Assembly (NCBI RefSeq): GCF_047495875.1
Contig: NC_092471.1
Coordinates: 15,211,001 to 15,275,000, forward strand
Direction of reading: 5' to 3'
DNA from: Pithys albifrons albifrons
Lineage: Eukaryota; Chordata; Aves; Passeriformes; Thamnophilidae
DNA: 64,000 nucleotides
Below the pieces are notes generated by a model, which was not told where the DNA came from, did not search any database, and worked only from the letters and a program-made list of their open reading frames with translations. Below are positions 25,201 through 37,035 of this stretch, piece after piece. Numbering within the stretch: position 1 is the first letter of the stretch; each line of letters begins with the position of its first letter. A program made the translations under genes and the position numbers.

Positions 25201-28200
25201 CTGTTAAACAGTGACTGGTCAATGCCAGCAATACTGTCAAATTAAAACTGGCACACTCTTAAAATGCAAATGTTTTTATGCATGTTTATTTTATGTATTA
25301 AAACACGAAATTGCTCCTTTTTAAAGATCTATTCTATTCTAATTTTGTATTTTTTCGATATTTGCCCATTCAAGTTAATTTTGCCCTCCACTTCTCACTT
25401 GGCAATGGAAAATAAACCTCAGTGACTTTCTACAAATAGGTAACTGCCTATGTACTGGGATCTCAGGGTATTAGTCACCATGAAATGTTGCAGTATCCAG
25501 ACTACAAAGAACAATATAGCATTTTAAATTCCTAAGTATCAACAACTTTCTTTAAAATTGTAAAAGGCCACAAAAACCAGCTGAATTAATTTTGTGGTTC
25601 ATAAAAACATTATTTTTACAAAGTCTATATCTACAGACTAAACCAAAATCATTATTTCCACCATTGAAATTGAAAAAAAACCCAAAACCAAAAAACATTT
25701 CTAGATCCATTTCAGCATATTTTAAACAATAAATTTGAAAGGGCAAACAAGCAAACAGAATACATGAAAGACTGAAATATGTCATGCAGCCTGGGACAAG
25801 GGCAGAACGAACACACAGAGACATCTTTATTGATGTCATCTACGCATTTTCAAAATAACCAGTAGCAATTAAATATCTGGCTGTATTTCCCTCTGTTTAA
25901 CCTGATAAAAGTTGTCTATTAAATAAATTTGAAAACTTAAACTTTGTAATCTTTCAGTTATTTTGAAATATGTAGATATTTGTATATAAGAGCCTGGAAT
26001 TTAAATACTGAAGAGCAATTAAAGTGCAGTAAAAGTTGTACTGTTGTGCTGATTTTTGTCACTCAAGATATGGCCTTCATGACCCCTATGTGTACAAGTG
26101 TTCTATTTTTCATCCCTTTAAGGCAAAGTTCAACAATTAGAAGTCTTGAAGGCAGTTTCAGGAGCAGGACATTTTCCATCTCTGGCTCCAGCCTTGCCCA
26201 TTAGTTACCTTTCCTCACCTGCCTGCAGAAGAAGCATCCTTCAGTCCTCACTTTTGCATTGGCTGAATCACCAGAAAGTGAAGAGATCAGACACAATTTA
26301 GTTTCTGCCTCAAGTGCCTCCTGGCATATCCCAAGCCATGCCAAGCCTGGCAGAGCTCTGCCCGCATTACAGGCACTGGCATTGTTGGGTGGTGGGTCAG
26401 GTTGGGCAAGTGTCATCTCTTTAATTGCCTGTCCTTAGAGAACTCACCTGTTTTAAATAACAACAAACACCAGCAACTTTCTTTTGCCAACTGAGTTTTT
26501 GCAGTTCATGTTACCTCTTAGAGCAGACGGAGGAGAACAGGTCAGTGTCTAGAAAGGAATGCTGTCAAACTATGCCAAGCAGAGAAATGGTCAACTGTTC
26601 CACAGTTCTCCAGCTTCCTGCAAGATTATCATCCTTGGAAGCTCTTCTAGAAACACAACTCAAAATATGGGCTTTTAGTAAAGCTGCTGGCAAGATCTGC
26701 TTGTGAAAGACCTTGGTGGTGTTCTGCTCATCTCTGAGGTGGCTGCACCTCTGCAGATCTCAGGGAGAGTGACGTGACTTAGGCAGAGCAATGGTCTTTC
26801 AAGTTAAATAGCAGAGGATTTCAGAGCAGTGTTAAACCCAGATGGTTTTTTAACTTCTAGAGTTCCTCAAAAAGTGTCTAGAGGAAGGAACTACAGTGAG
26901 GTTACCTCTGATTCCTACCTGTTTGAGCCAACACATGTCAGCATGTCTCTCTGGCTTCTGTGATGCTGAGTACCTGTACCATCCTTTCTTGTAGCTGTGG
27001 GACCTCAGTCAGGCTCCTGGGAAAACTGAACAAAGTCAAGTCTCTCTCATACACATGGGTGTTTTGCCTTAGTTTGCCATGTTTCCGTTTCTGGAAATAG
27101 ACAAGTAGTTAGGTTAATCCTAACCTGGATGGTAAAATGTAAAATGTACATATTTTTAATGTGCATCATGAGAAATAAGACTGTCTTCCCTGTCTCAAAC
27201 TCCAAAATTTCAAATATCTCCCAAGAAGTAAAAGAGATGACCCCAGTTATCAGTGCAGAAATCAAAAGGAAGAGCTGTTTTCTTTCCTGTAGACAAGTTG
27301 TACAGGATCAAGAGGAGAAAGACAAAGGGGCCCAGACACTAATATTATAATATCTTTGCATTAGAAAACTTTTGCTCTCCTTACCAAATTAACAAACAGC
27401 TTTAAAATTAATCATGTCCCATCTACAAGAAAAGCTACTGGGCACTTATATACTGCTACAACTGCAGAGTCCTCACACAACATTTCAGCCTCAAAGACTA
27501 CAGTTCAGATTTGGCACAAGTTGCCCTATAAAAGAATTTGATACCATCACCCTTCTCTGTAACTCTGTTTTTATGAACGTTGAAAACATCAAACAGCTTG
27601 CTGCGATTGGCAACCATAGCTAAAAAAAAATAAAGGACAAAGCATTACATTACAGTGACATTAAAAAGTCCAAGTACAAAATCTTCTGTGAGTGGGGCTT
27701 GCAGGGGGGAGCTGTTTGAAAAACAGCAGCTGTACAGCCAGGATGGCTCAGTCTTGTCTGTAGCCTCTCCAAAACTTTAGCCAAAATGAATTCTGAAGTT
27801 AACTATGAAACAAGTGCTTCCCCTTTTTCATTTAACCTTTTTGGTCTAATTCTACTTTTCTAATGTTTTTCAGGTCTCCTTACGTTAGTTCTTCACTAGC
27901 ACACTTGCTAGGAATGTTTTATGCACTAGATTTTTCACTACAGTTAAAGATCCAACTGATTGAACAAATCCAAAGGCACTGACCCAATTCAATGTTTCTG
28001 ATAATCTAGAAAATATTAACTGAAGAAAGCAGGAGCTACAGGATCCTCCTCTGGACACATGTTCCACAGAACTCATATAAGAAAAAAAGCAATCTCTTTT
28101 TCTCACCCTGAAGAATGAGATGGATTTTTCTAAGAGGTGAAGCATCACTCAGTTTGTTATTTCAGTCAGTCTTTTTGACTTTGACAATATGAAGTTAAGT

Positions 28201-31200
28201 TAAAATTAGAGTCCTGGAAAATCCCATCTCCCTTGTCATTTAAACAGGAAGAATCTTTTGTCCATATATAAACCGATGTCTCTGCCTGAAAACTAAACAA
28301 GCCTTTTTTGTTGTTTTGTTTCTGTTTTAAAAGACTGAGGATTTTTGGATGGCCGTTGAGCTGGTAGTGATATCTGTCACAAACAGACTGACTCGTTGGG
28401 GATTTAACATAAGCCAGGTTCATTTTAGACAAATACTCAGCTTTGGTACTTCTGATAAGCTTCCATGACAATGGAACAATTACTAGACTTGAAAATAAAT
28501 AATGCTTTAGTCAATGGCACCTTCTTTTTAAAAGGATTCATGGCAATTCAGTGAATGAAAGTAATTTGGCTTTTTCTCTCCTTCAGTAATTATTCTGACA
28601 TATTCCTTGCAGCTGAGCCAAAACATTTCATAGGTCAAGGAGGCTTAATGAGATTTCTTGGGTCAGCTACTTTCTTTTGGAGTTAATAATTTAACAAAGC
28701 CCAGATCACACACTTTTCACAACCTGTTGTGAATGGAAAAGATATTTGGATATCTGATTTCCCAAAAGATGAAAGTGGGAAAAAACCCCAGCAGTTATCA
28801 GAAAGAATCTGAGGAGTATATAAAATATTTTATATCATTGTATACATAACTAACAGCTAAAGGAAGGCTATAATTAGCTCAGGGTAATTTAAAATGATCT
28901 AGTCTTTACATGAAAAACTGTTTGGTAGGACATTTTTATTACTAATACAACTTGACACTTGGCCCCAGCAGCTGAGGATTTACACATCTTTTTTTTTTTT
29001 TTTATTTTGTGCATTTTTCAGCAGATGGAGGCATGAATATTTAACTCTGAGGGCCTCTAATTTTATTACCTGGGAAACAATTAAATGCTGATAGCATGTT
29101 AACCTCTACCAAGAGCCAGATACTAAGGAAATATCACATTTTACTTATTATTCTATTCATCAATACTAAACTGTGCTTTTTCAACATTCAAAGAAGCCTT
29201 TTCAGTTAATGTGTTCTTTATTTTCTGTGCAGTCTAATCAGACCATGAAAGATGTTCAAGGCAGTAAAGAGTTGCTATCTGTTACTAAAAAATATTCATT
29301 AGACTTCTAAAAGATACAAAAGGCTACAAAGGAACATGGTAAACATGAACATGAAAACTGCATACTAGTGCATTTTGTGTACTTTATTTCAAACATTATA
29401 TTTCTGAACTAAAACAGACTATAATATCATAACAATCCTGCAAGGCTTTGCCCTTAATTCCCCCTCTAGTGTAACCTAATTTATTTTACAGATTATAGAA
29501 TAGGCACCAAAACTGTTTAGAGCTGGAGAACCAGAATCAAAAGTCTCAGATTCTGTTTCCAGTTTTGTTCCTGATTTGCTGTTTTAAGACAGAAAAATCA
29601 CTTTATAGATTTTCCTGAAAATACATAGATATATAAATTCAATTGCAAAAATTTGAAAAACTTACTTCACATTAATCTAAACACTTGTACTAGGGAGCTA
29701 TTAAATCATTGTATTGGGGTAGGGGGTAGTTGGTAGTGGATCAATAAAGGAACATAACCCTTTTTGTTATGTAACACTGGCAAACAGGTATTTCTGTTAT
29801 ATCCAGCAATAAAGGTAAAGTTTTGGTGAATACATCTCAGCCCTCCTGAGGAGTTCCAAACTGTTCTCTTTCACTGCCTGCTAGCTGTTATTCACTGTGA
29901 TTTGTGATCCAAGCCAAGCAACTACCCTTTTTTTTCTGCTGTCCAAACAGATGCTTGAAACATCCTAGGCAGGAAAACTGAGAACACTAAATAACAAATA
30001 CTGAACAGCAGATGTGAGTGTTAGAGCATGACTACCTTTGTTCAAATTCAAATTCAGGTATTCATATGGCACTCAGATGTTCTCCAAAAATAGTGCACTG
30101 TGTGAGCATTCATGCTTTTCATGGGGCTTGAATGCAGCAAATTTCAGGGGATGTAACACTGATATTGTTAACTTTGTTTATTAGTTATCTGTCTTCAGGT
30201 GTCTGGAAAGTCTTATATGAGAAGCTCCAAATATAAACAAAGTACCACGCAGGATTTTTTTCTGGATATCTAAATTATTTTTCTTTTGAGATAAATAAAA
30301 CAATCACATTCACAAAAACACCCAAGGAAGTGCTTTCTGTGTATTTGACATTTCATTTTAATTTGCACCTATCACAAAATACACATGTTTAATCACTCCT
30401 TGCATGATCTGTAAATTGGTGAATTACAATAACGTCCTGCCTTTGAGGCAAGGAGTAGATAGAATTTCATAAGCATATGCTGTAAAACCCATTCCCACAA
30501 TAGAGATCTATCAGAGTGGGCTTCTGCATCCATATCCTTCAGCTTTAACTGAACTTTAATCAATAACAGAGATCTTATGTGCTAGAGCTCTCAACCAAAT
30601 AGACCATTACCAGTAAAAATACCCAGATTCTGCATTTATGCTCCTCTCCCTGTCATTCTAATGGTTATGCTGTGTCTTTATTTTGCTGACAGGAAAATAA
30701 GAAGCTAATAATCCACTGGTATTATCAGAATTAGTTTTCCAAATTAGGCATTTCTAGATGCAGACAAGTTGAGCTAGTACCAAATCAGAATTGAGGCTGG
30801 TTTTGCTTCACAACCCACCTGCTGTGGCAGTATCATTTCTGGTTTCTGCCTAACTTCATTCAAGGTCTGTTTGAGCATCTTTTCCCTCGTGATATATAAG
30901 TCTGAATTCTAACAGCACATCCAAGTATTTACTATGAATTACAATCCCAGCCCCTGGTGAGATATCCAAGTTCCATGACCTAAAGTCATCTTCTCAGACA
31001 ACTCTGTCAATCCAGCTGTACATTACCTGCAAATGTGCATCATGCTCAACTGCATGTGATCCTAAGTCAATGGAACAGAAAATATTACAACAGAGCAGTT
31101 TTGCATCCACATCCTCTAACCTGTCAGAAGGAGTAAATTTCTGTTGCAACAGATCAGTAAACTCAAAATGCATCATTCATGTTCTGCTTTAATCTGCTGT

Positions 31201-33316
31201 AGTAGAGATTATACCCTACATTTTATAATAAAATATTTTTGTAAAATTTCATTTTGTTAGTTATTTACTTATATACTTCATGAGATTTCTACTTTTGCAT
31301 TTTAATACAAAATGAAGAAAGCTAACTCTCTGCTCTCTGGTAAGCAGCACATGCTTGAGAGGCCACAAAACAGAGCAGAAGTGCAGGGAACACTTCTCTG
31401 GGACATCCCCTCCACCTCCTGCAACAGATGGGTGTAGTTTCCAAACTTCCAGACTGGGAACTGCAGGGTGAGCACTTTATACATTTTTGCCCTTCATCAC
31501 TTCAACACTTTTGGAAACACCACTTGTTATGACTGAAGTTTTGAAAATATGTCAAGAATAAAACTACAATGACCTTTTGGCTTTCAGTTAGTCCCCAAAT
31601 AATTTATAATTTCCCATTAAAATTTATATACTTTCTTGAACTGATGCCTTCATGTAGAACTGGGGAGAGTGGTTAGCAATACTAATCTTTTTTAGAGAAT
31701 GCCTCATATGAAGTTCACTTTGCACAGTTGCACTGTTTCACATAGATAATTCAATAATGCTGAAGCCAGGCAAATAAAGTCATCTATTTTGTTGTTATAA
31801 ATTGATTGAGCAGTAGATTTTGAAAAATCATCCCTTTTACTATAGCATGGCATTACTGAACACTGAAAATGTTCAAGTTACCAAATAACAAATCCAAATA
31901 TATCTTATATGTTAATGCTGATGTGAATTTTATACTGTCTTTGACCCCAGAATATTTTTTTATCTTCCTAAAGCTCTCTATACAGAATAATTTACTGTTA
32001 AAGCAAACCATTCAAATGTAATTTTATGACAGTATGCATGATTTCTTTTCTGCAACTGACCAAAAATATCATAAGAATTAAAGATACAAATTTAGCATGA
32101 CTAACACAGCTAATCAAATTCAAATTAAGAATTAATTACCATTTTAAAAATAGAAGAAGTATTGCTGAATATTTTTGTCATTCTATAATAGTGGTAAATA
32201 TGAAATTCAATTAAAGATGCTGCAAAGGGATCCCTGTGATAATGAATAATTGCTTTCATGAATGCCCTTATTTCCATTGGAAAATTGCATTTTCCATATT
32301 CTTCTGAGAGCATCACAAAGGTAAATGACATAAGGGAAAGATTATCACAGACGCAGGAGGACAAATAAGTGCTCAACTCCCATTAAAAGTTTTTGACTGT
32401 TTCAAATAAATCCACTAGAAACAAATACAGAGCATTAATTTATGGTGAAATGAGAAACAAATTGTTTTCCTCACAGCATTATAATGGCAATGCTAAACCA
32501 AGGAGGACAACGATTTAGATAACCCTATCCCTGAGACAGTCAAAAAAAAATTCAGCTTTTTGTATTGAACAAGTGAGTGATGGCAATGAGAAAGGTATTA
32601 AAATGACAGTACAGAGACATTCATTGAGATAAACCTACCCATAAGGAAGGCATCCACAACATCATGATGAGGATTTGTCAGCAAGTTCATGACATACAAG
32701 TATTTGACATCCTTGATGAAGAAATTCCCTGGAGCAGCACTGAGCACTTAGAAGCACTGGGTGCTTTGTCTTAATCCAACAAAGCACAGAAAGTACATGC
32801 AACAATGATTTTAAGAACACTCTTAAGGACAGGAAGGCACTGTTTGATTTGCTGCACAGTGGACAATTGTGCCTGTGCAGATTCTACTAGAGGTGAACTT
32901 TGAATGTTGATATAATTTCTATCTAACTTTTCTGCCTAACAAGAAAGTGTCTGGAATATATAAGGGCATACCAAAGATATCACAGGCATGTCTAAGAACT
33001 TTTCATCCAAGGTCAAAATATTGGCTTGCTCTAGTTTATCCAAAGGGCAACAACACGTTGTAAACTAAATGACCTTAAGACCCCTTCCCACCTCCTACCA
33101 AAAATCTTGGGAACTGCTGCATTCCTGGAACTGCGAGGAGTTGAATACATGTTTAAAGCAACCCTTGAAAACCTTGTGAGCTCTCTGGAATATGGAAAAT
33201 TAATTACACTGCAGTTTCAGGCAAACATCTTGATCATAGAAATGTGCTTTTATTGGCCTGAATGGACACAGCCTGGACTTGAAGTCAGGACTCTGTATCT
33301 ATGATGATCAGATTCC
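22236..33316. other. Unique AT-rich non-coding DNA
   Basis: No gene recognised over about 11 kb. The longest frames (116 codons at 22453-22803, 101 codons at 28166-28471 on the minus strand) have no recognisable motif and hydrophobic or mixed composition typical of chance frames in AT-rich DNA. The only low-complexity item of note is a run of 15 T at 28989-29003. A G-rich spot at 29715-29738 has runs of four and five G but then only pairs, so it is a weak quadruplex candidate. Confidence 0.75.
28989..29003 (+). repeat. Poly(T) run of 15
   Basis: Fifteen consecutive T, followed by ATTTTGTG. It could be the A tail of a minus-strand retroposed sequence, but the DNA to the right shows no recognisable retroposon or spliced cDNA. 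Confidence 0.85.
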
Positions 33317-33337
33317 ATATATATATGTATATATATA
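33317..33337. repeat. (AT)n microsatellite with one G interruption
   Basis: Alternating AT for 21 bp with a single G at 33327. A simple dinucleotide repeat. Confidence 0.9.
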
Positions 33338-33874
33338 CCTACAATCAAAATGCAAAGTCTGGGAGAGTTCACTGATATCTGAAATTTGTTGGGGTGGGGC
33401 GAGTAGAAGAACAAAATAAAGGCAAGAAAAATACAGATTTAAAATTTGAAATATCTTTTTATTTCTCTACTTTTTTAACTTCAGAGACACAGTAAAACCT
33501 CTTTTTAGCTAACTGATAGTTCTAAGATGATTTAATACCCTCAGATGAAAGTAGCCATATAAAAAGTAAGAGACAATAGATTAGTATTTGTTATTTCCTG
33601 GCATACACACAACTTGTTCTCATTTATGTGGCAACAAACCGAAGAAATCTCAGCATGGTTTATGGGCGGGGAAGAAAGAAATCATTTCCTAAGTGCCATT
33701 TATACAGGGAAGGATGTGTTAAACTGAAAGGATTGCAGCAGTTAAGACAGGGAGAGAGGAGCAGTGTTTGAACAGTAGTTAGTAACTCTTCCCAGGAAAA
33801 TACCGCATTGCATTTCCCCTGGGCATCACAGCTGGCTGAGTCCCCTTAGTGGGACAGACAACAGCTCCACTTGG
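33338..33874. other. Unique non-coding DNA before the GC-richer islet
   Basis: No gene or repeat recognised. Sequence becomes gradually richer in GC from about 33660 onward. Confidence 0.6.
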
Positions 33875-34350
33875 GTGCTCCAAGGGGAAAGTGCCATTCA
33901 TTCCAGACACAGGAGGGGCATGGAGAGGATAAAAGAGCTGAAGTGCAGTAGCTGGAGATCTGAGGACTCAGCTTGCTGTCCCCGCCCTCTTGCTGTGGGT
34001 ACGGATGGTGGAGGGGGCAGTGCCACTGCCAGAGGGTGCAGAGATACCATCACACCTTACAGTCCTCTGGGAGGTCAGCAGCAGCACCCACTGACAGCTT
34101 GTTCGACTCAGACACGACCCCTGGTGCCCTGTCCTGCAGGACTGACCCCTGGTTGCACTCAGCTTTCAACAAACTGTCCAGCAACTCTTCTGCTGCCACT
34201 GAAAATACCAGCACTTTTTGCTGCCTTAGAGTGGAGAATGTTCTGGTGGAGAACAAAGGTAGCACTTACTCCCTCCCGTGGCACTGAGGGGATGTTTTAT
34301 CATTCAGCTGAGGCTGGACACATCTTTTATCACCATGCCTTGAACTGAAA
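33875..34350. other. GC-richer islet with a 157-codon open frame
   Basis: This stretch is visibly richer in G and C than its surroundings. It carries the longest open frame outside a recognised repeat (plus strand, 33875-34348), with a second plus frame (33973-34287) and a minus frame (34050-34265) overlapping it. Several frames open together usually mean stop codons are rare because of composition, not selection. The 157-codon product has no signal peptide, membrane segment or domain I recognise. Possible explanations are an unrecognised old LTR or other repeat, a regulatory element, a lncRNA exon, or a small lineage-specific coding exon. I favour non-coding. Confidence 0.35.
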
Positions 34351-35696
34351 TCCCAGGCAGTGCACCCAGTGGAGTCACGTGAGCAGCAGAAATAATGACA
34401 AGGCAGTGGGATCACTGGTGACCTGTCAGTGCTGCTGTTCTGTCTCTCCAGTGAAATTCAGAGCTGAACTGGCACTATGAAACCATAGAGCAAGTAAACA
34501 CACAGCTATTGCTGGCCAAAATATTTGCCACTCCTATTTCTGCAATGTCATTCTAAGAATTTCTACATAACTGTGCAAGCAGTATCAGGGGGTTTGTTGT
34601 TGCTGTTGTTGTTTTCTTTTTAGTGTGACCATCTGCTATGCTGAACCTTTAGCCTAGATGAGCAGACATCTCATTAATCATAGATTTTTTTTCTTCCTCA
34701 GTCTCTCAATTTTCTATCAGTAACATAGAAGTCTATTAGCTGATCTTAACTAAATTTGATTAAAGACAAATTCTCTGATTTCAGAGTTTCATCAATTTTA
34801 GTGACCAGGTACAGGACAGATGCCATAGGAGAAAAGGGTCAGAGCAGACCCTGTAGCATTAGATCCCAGAGAATTCAACCAAAAAGGCATGTGTGTCAAG
34901 AAAAACACTGGAATTCAAAAGTTTCATTGCTCAAAGCACCAAAACTTCTCCAATCAATATTTTTTTTGGTTACTTGTACCAGGAAGCAGTAATTACACAA
35001 ATAATGATTTTCAACAGAAACTTCTCACTAATAATTCACAGTTGGTCAGAAGCTGCTAACTTGTGTCTCTATGGACTGATGTAGGTGAACAATTCTACAG
35101 AATAAAAGTGCTCCACATTATCTTCTTCATATGGATTAATAATGAGCAAGCAGCTTACTGTGCTCAGCATTAGCATTGAGTGGTTTGGAGCCATTATCTG
35201 TTAGAAAGTAGTTATATTGTAAAATTGAAGAGTTGAAGTCCTGTCAGAAGTTTGGAAAGCACTTCAGAAGGCTTGTCCTACCAGACTTTAAGTCTAATTA
35301 CACATATCAATTGGAAAATATAGAACCAATTACTTGATGCAGTCAACAAGCTGTCTTGGTTTTTCACACTGCTTTTCTAGCTTTTATGAGAGAAAAAGAA
35401 AGTTCTCCAAGACTATGCTGAATGCTTTCTTTTTTTTTTTCTTCCTGGAGAAACAGATTTGACTCTTCTTGTTCCCCAAAAACCGAGGGGAAATCAGGAC
35501 TCAGATTGTTATCAATGGACCTATAGCAAAGAAAGAAAAGCACTTCTCTCCTGCCTTCTACCAACACATCCTCCTTTAGGTGCACTTTAGTTCACAGCAA
35601 AATCTGTCTTGAATGCTCATTCCAAGTGACATGACAAAGATCCTTTGCTTACAGTGATCCTCCAAGAATTGTATATATGGAGAGCCTGGCATTAGG
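34351..35696. other. Unique AT-rich non-coding DNA
   Basis: No gene recognised; frames are all under 80 codons. A short TTG-type triplet run lies at 34594-34614 and a T run near 35428-35440. Confidence 0.7.
34594..34614 (+). repeat. Short TTG triplet run
   Basis: Six to seven TTG units with one TGC interruption. A small imperfect trinucleotide microsatellite. Confidence 0.75.
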
Positions 35697-35800
35697 TATG
35701 ATCTCTTACCGCAGAAAATTGCCTAAGTGGCTGCATCAGTCTTTAGCACTATAGTATGATCTCTTCAGAAAACTGCCTAAGTAGGTGCATCTGTCTTTAG
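35697..35800 (+). repeat. Decayed 58-bp tandem duplication, two copies
   Basis: The segment starting TATGATCTCTT at 35697 recurs at 35755, and both copies run to GTCTTTAG (ending 35746 and 35800). Copy 2 lacks four bases (ACCG) after the shared first 11, and four substitutions separate the rest. It is a local duplication that has since diverged; no function is implied. Confidence 0.88.
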
Positions 35801-35824
35801 TGCAAAGCCATGCTGCACTATGGT

Positions 35825-35910
35825 AAAAAAAAACCAAAAAAACAAAACAAAAAAAAGAAACAAAAAAAAAACCCCACCCAAACCCCAAAAAACCAACAAA
35901 ACCCCAAAAC
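35825..35910 (+). repeat. A-rich tract with C runs
   Basis: A long A-rich stretch dotted with C, ending in three CCCC runs and one CCC (35872-35905). The minus strand is T-rich with matching G runs. The minus-strand open frame across it (35736-36053) gives an aromatic/glycine-rich product that only reflects the low complexity. Confidence 0.88.
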
Positions 35911-36837
35911 CTAAGAAGCATGAGATAAAACAATAAAACCATGCCAGGCCGACAGAGAAAAATTATCACTATTACTGACTGCATATGAATTGAACACTTA
36001 CTGGCATTGCATTTCCCTCTCTGCCATCCTGGCTTACTTATTAATTTGATCATCTGCTCTGCCCTGACCTATTCTCTGTGAGCTTTTTGAGTTGGGAAAT
36101 ACCCTTAAGCATAAGCATGTACAGTTGCACTGCATGGAAATACAGCAGGAACTTGTAGGCCTGCAAGAATTTCCCCAAAACAAAAATTAATAATAAAGCC
36201 CTAATGGAACCCCAGGTATGAAAGTGCTTAGAACTGATGCAGAATCTGAAGACTTTGCAATATTCCCTCACCCTGAAAGATGGTGTATTCAGAAGGCTGA
36301 AAAAATCTTCTTTACTAAATAAATTTCATACTACATAGCAGAAAACCAAGTGACATTTAAATCAGTTAATTTATAGCCAACTTACTATTTTGATAATGCA
36401 GATAACATAATTGTCTATTCCTTGTGAATTAGAGGAGCTGAAATAATGGAATTGTTAATTTATGTGCATAAAGCAGATAGTCAATAGATTAATCTTTTAT
36501 GTAATTGTTATGCTTCAGATTAGCCCACATTCACAAAGATTATTTCTGATTTTATAGCTCTGTTATAACACTGGCCTATGTTTCATCTAAAGTCAACTGT
36601 AATATGTTCAGTGGAAGTAGAATTAAAAGCATTTTGGAAATAAAAAAAGAAATCTGTGGAATCAGTCTGTTCAGCTGCAGATATCAGATCCTGAACTGGT
36701 GTAGTTTCTTTGTAGACTGGGGCCAACCTCCATAGGATGTGTGGGAATCTAAGGTGTGAATGTTACTTTCAGTATTATGCTTGATCAGAAAATACTTTGA
36801 ATCAAACCTCTAGGGATTATTACACTCAAACCAAGAG
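35911..36837. other. Unique AT-rich non-coding DNA
   Basis: No gene or repeat recognised between the A-rich tract and the second CR1 piece. Confidence 0.65.
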
Positions 36838-37035
36838 AGACCATGAGGGACTAGAGGGAGTCCAGAGAAGGGCAACAGAGCTGGGGAAGGGCTGGAGCTC
36901 AAGTGTGAGGAGGAGCAGCTGAGGGAGCTCAGCCTGGAGAAAAGGAGGCTCAGGGGGGACCTCATCACACTCTACAACTACCTGATAAGATGCTGTAGCC
37001 AGGTGGGAGTTGATCTAAATGATCCATGATGCTAC
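36838..37035 (+). mobile_element. CR1 LINE fragment with internal deletion
   Basis: 36838-37012 matches the 3' part of CR1: GAGTCCAGAGAAGGGCAACA near 36858, then GCTCAGCCTGGAGAAAAGGA near 36927, then CTCTACAACTACCTGATAAG near 36970 and a GGTGGGAGTT block ending about 37012. At that point the family normally continues for roughly 300 bp more. Here the sequence jumps to gatctaaatgatccatgatg (37011-37030), which resembles the CR1 terminal tail. The simplest reading is one insertion that is 5' truncated and lost an internal piece. It is co-oriented with the larger CR1 at 21-22 kb and covers the same region of the element. Confidence 0.88.

Noticed and set aside
35736..36053. 105-codon minus-strand frame rich in F, G, V and W
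   Set aside because: It crosses the A/C-rich tract and the composition comes from translating low-complexity TTT/GGG sequence.
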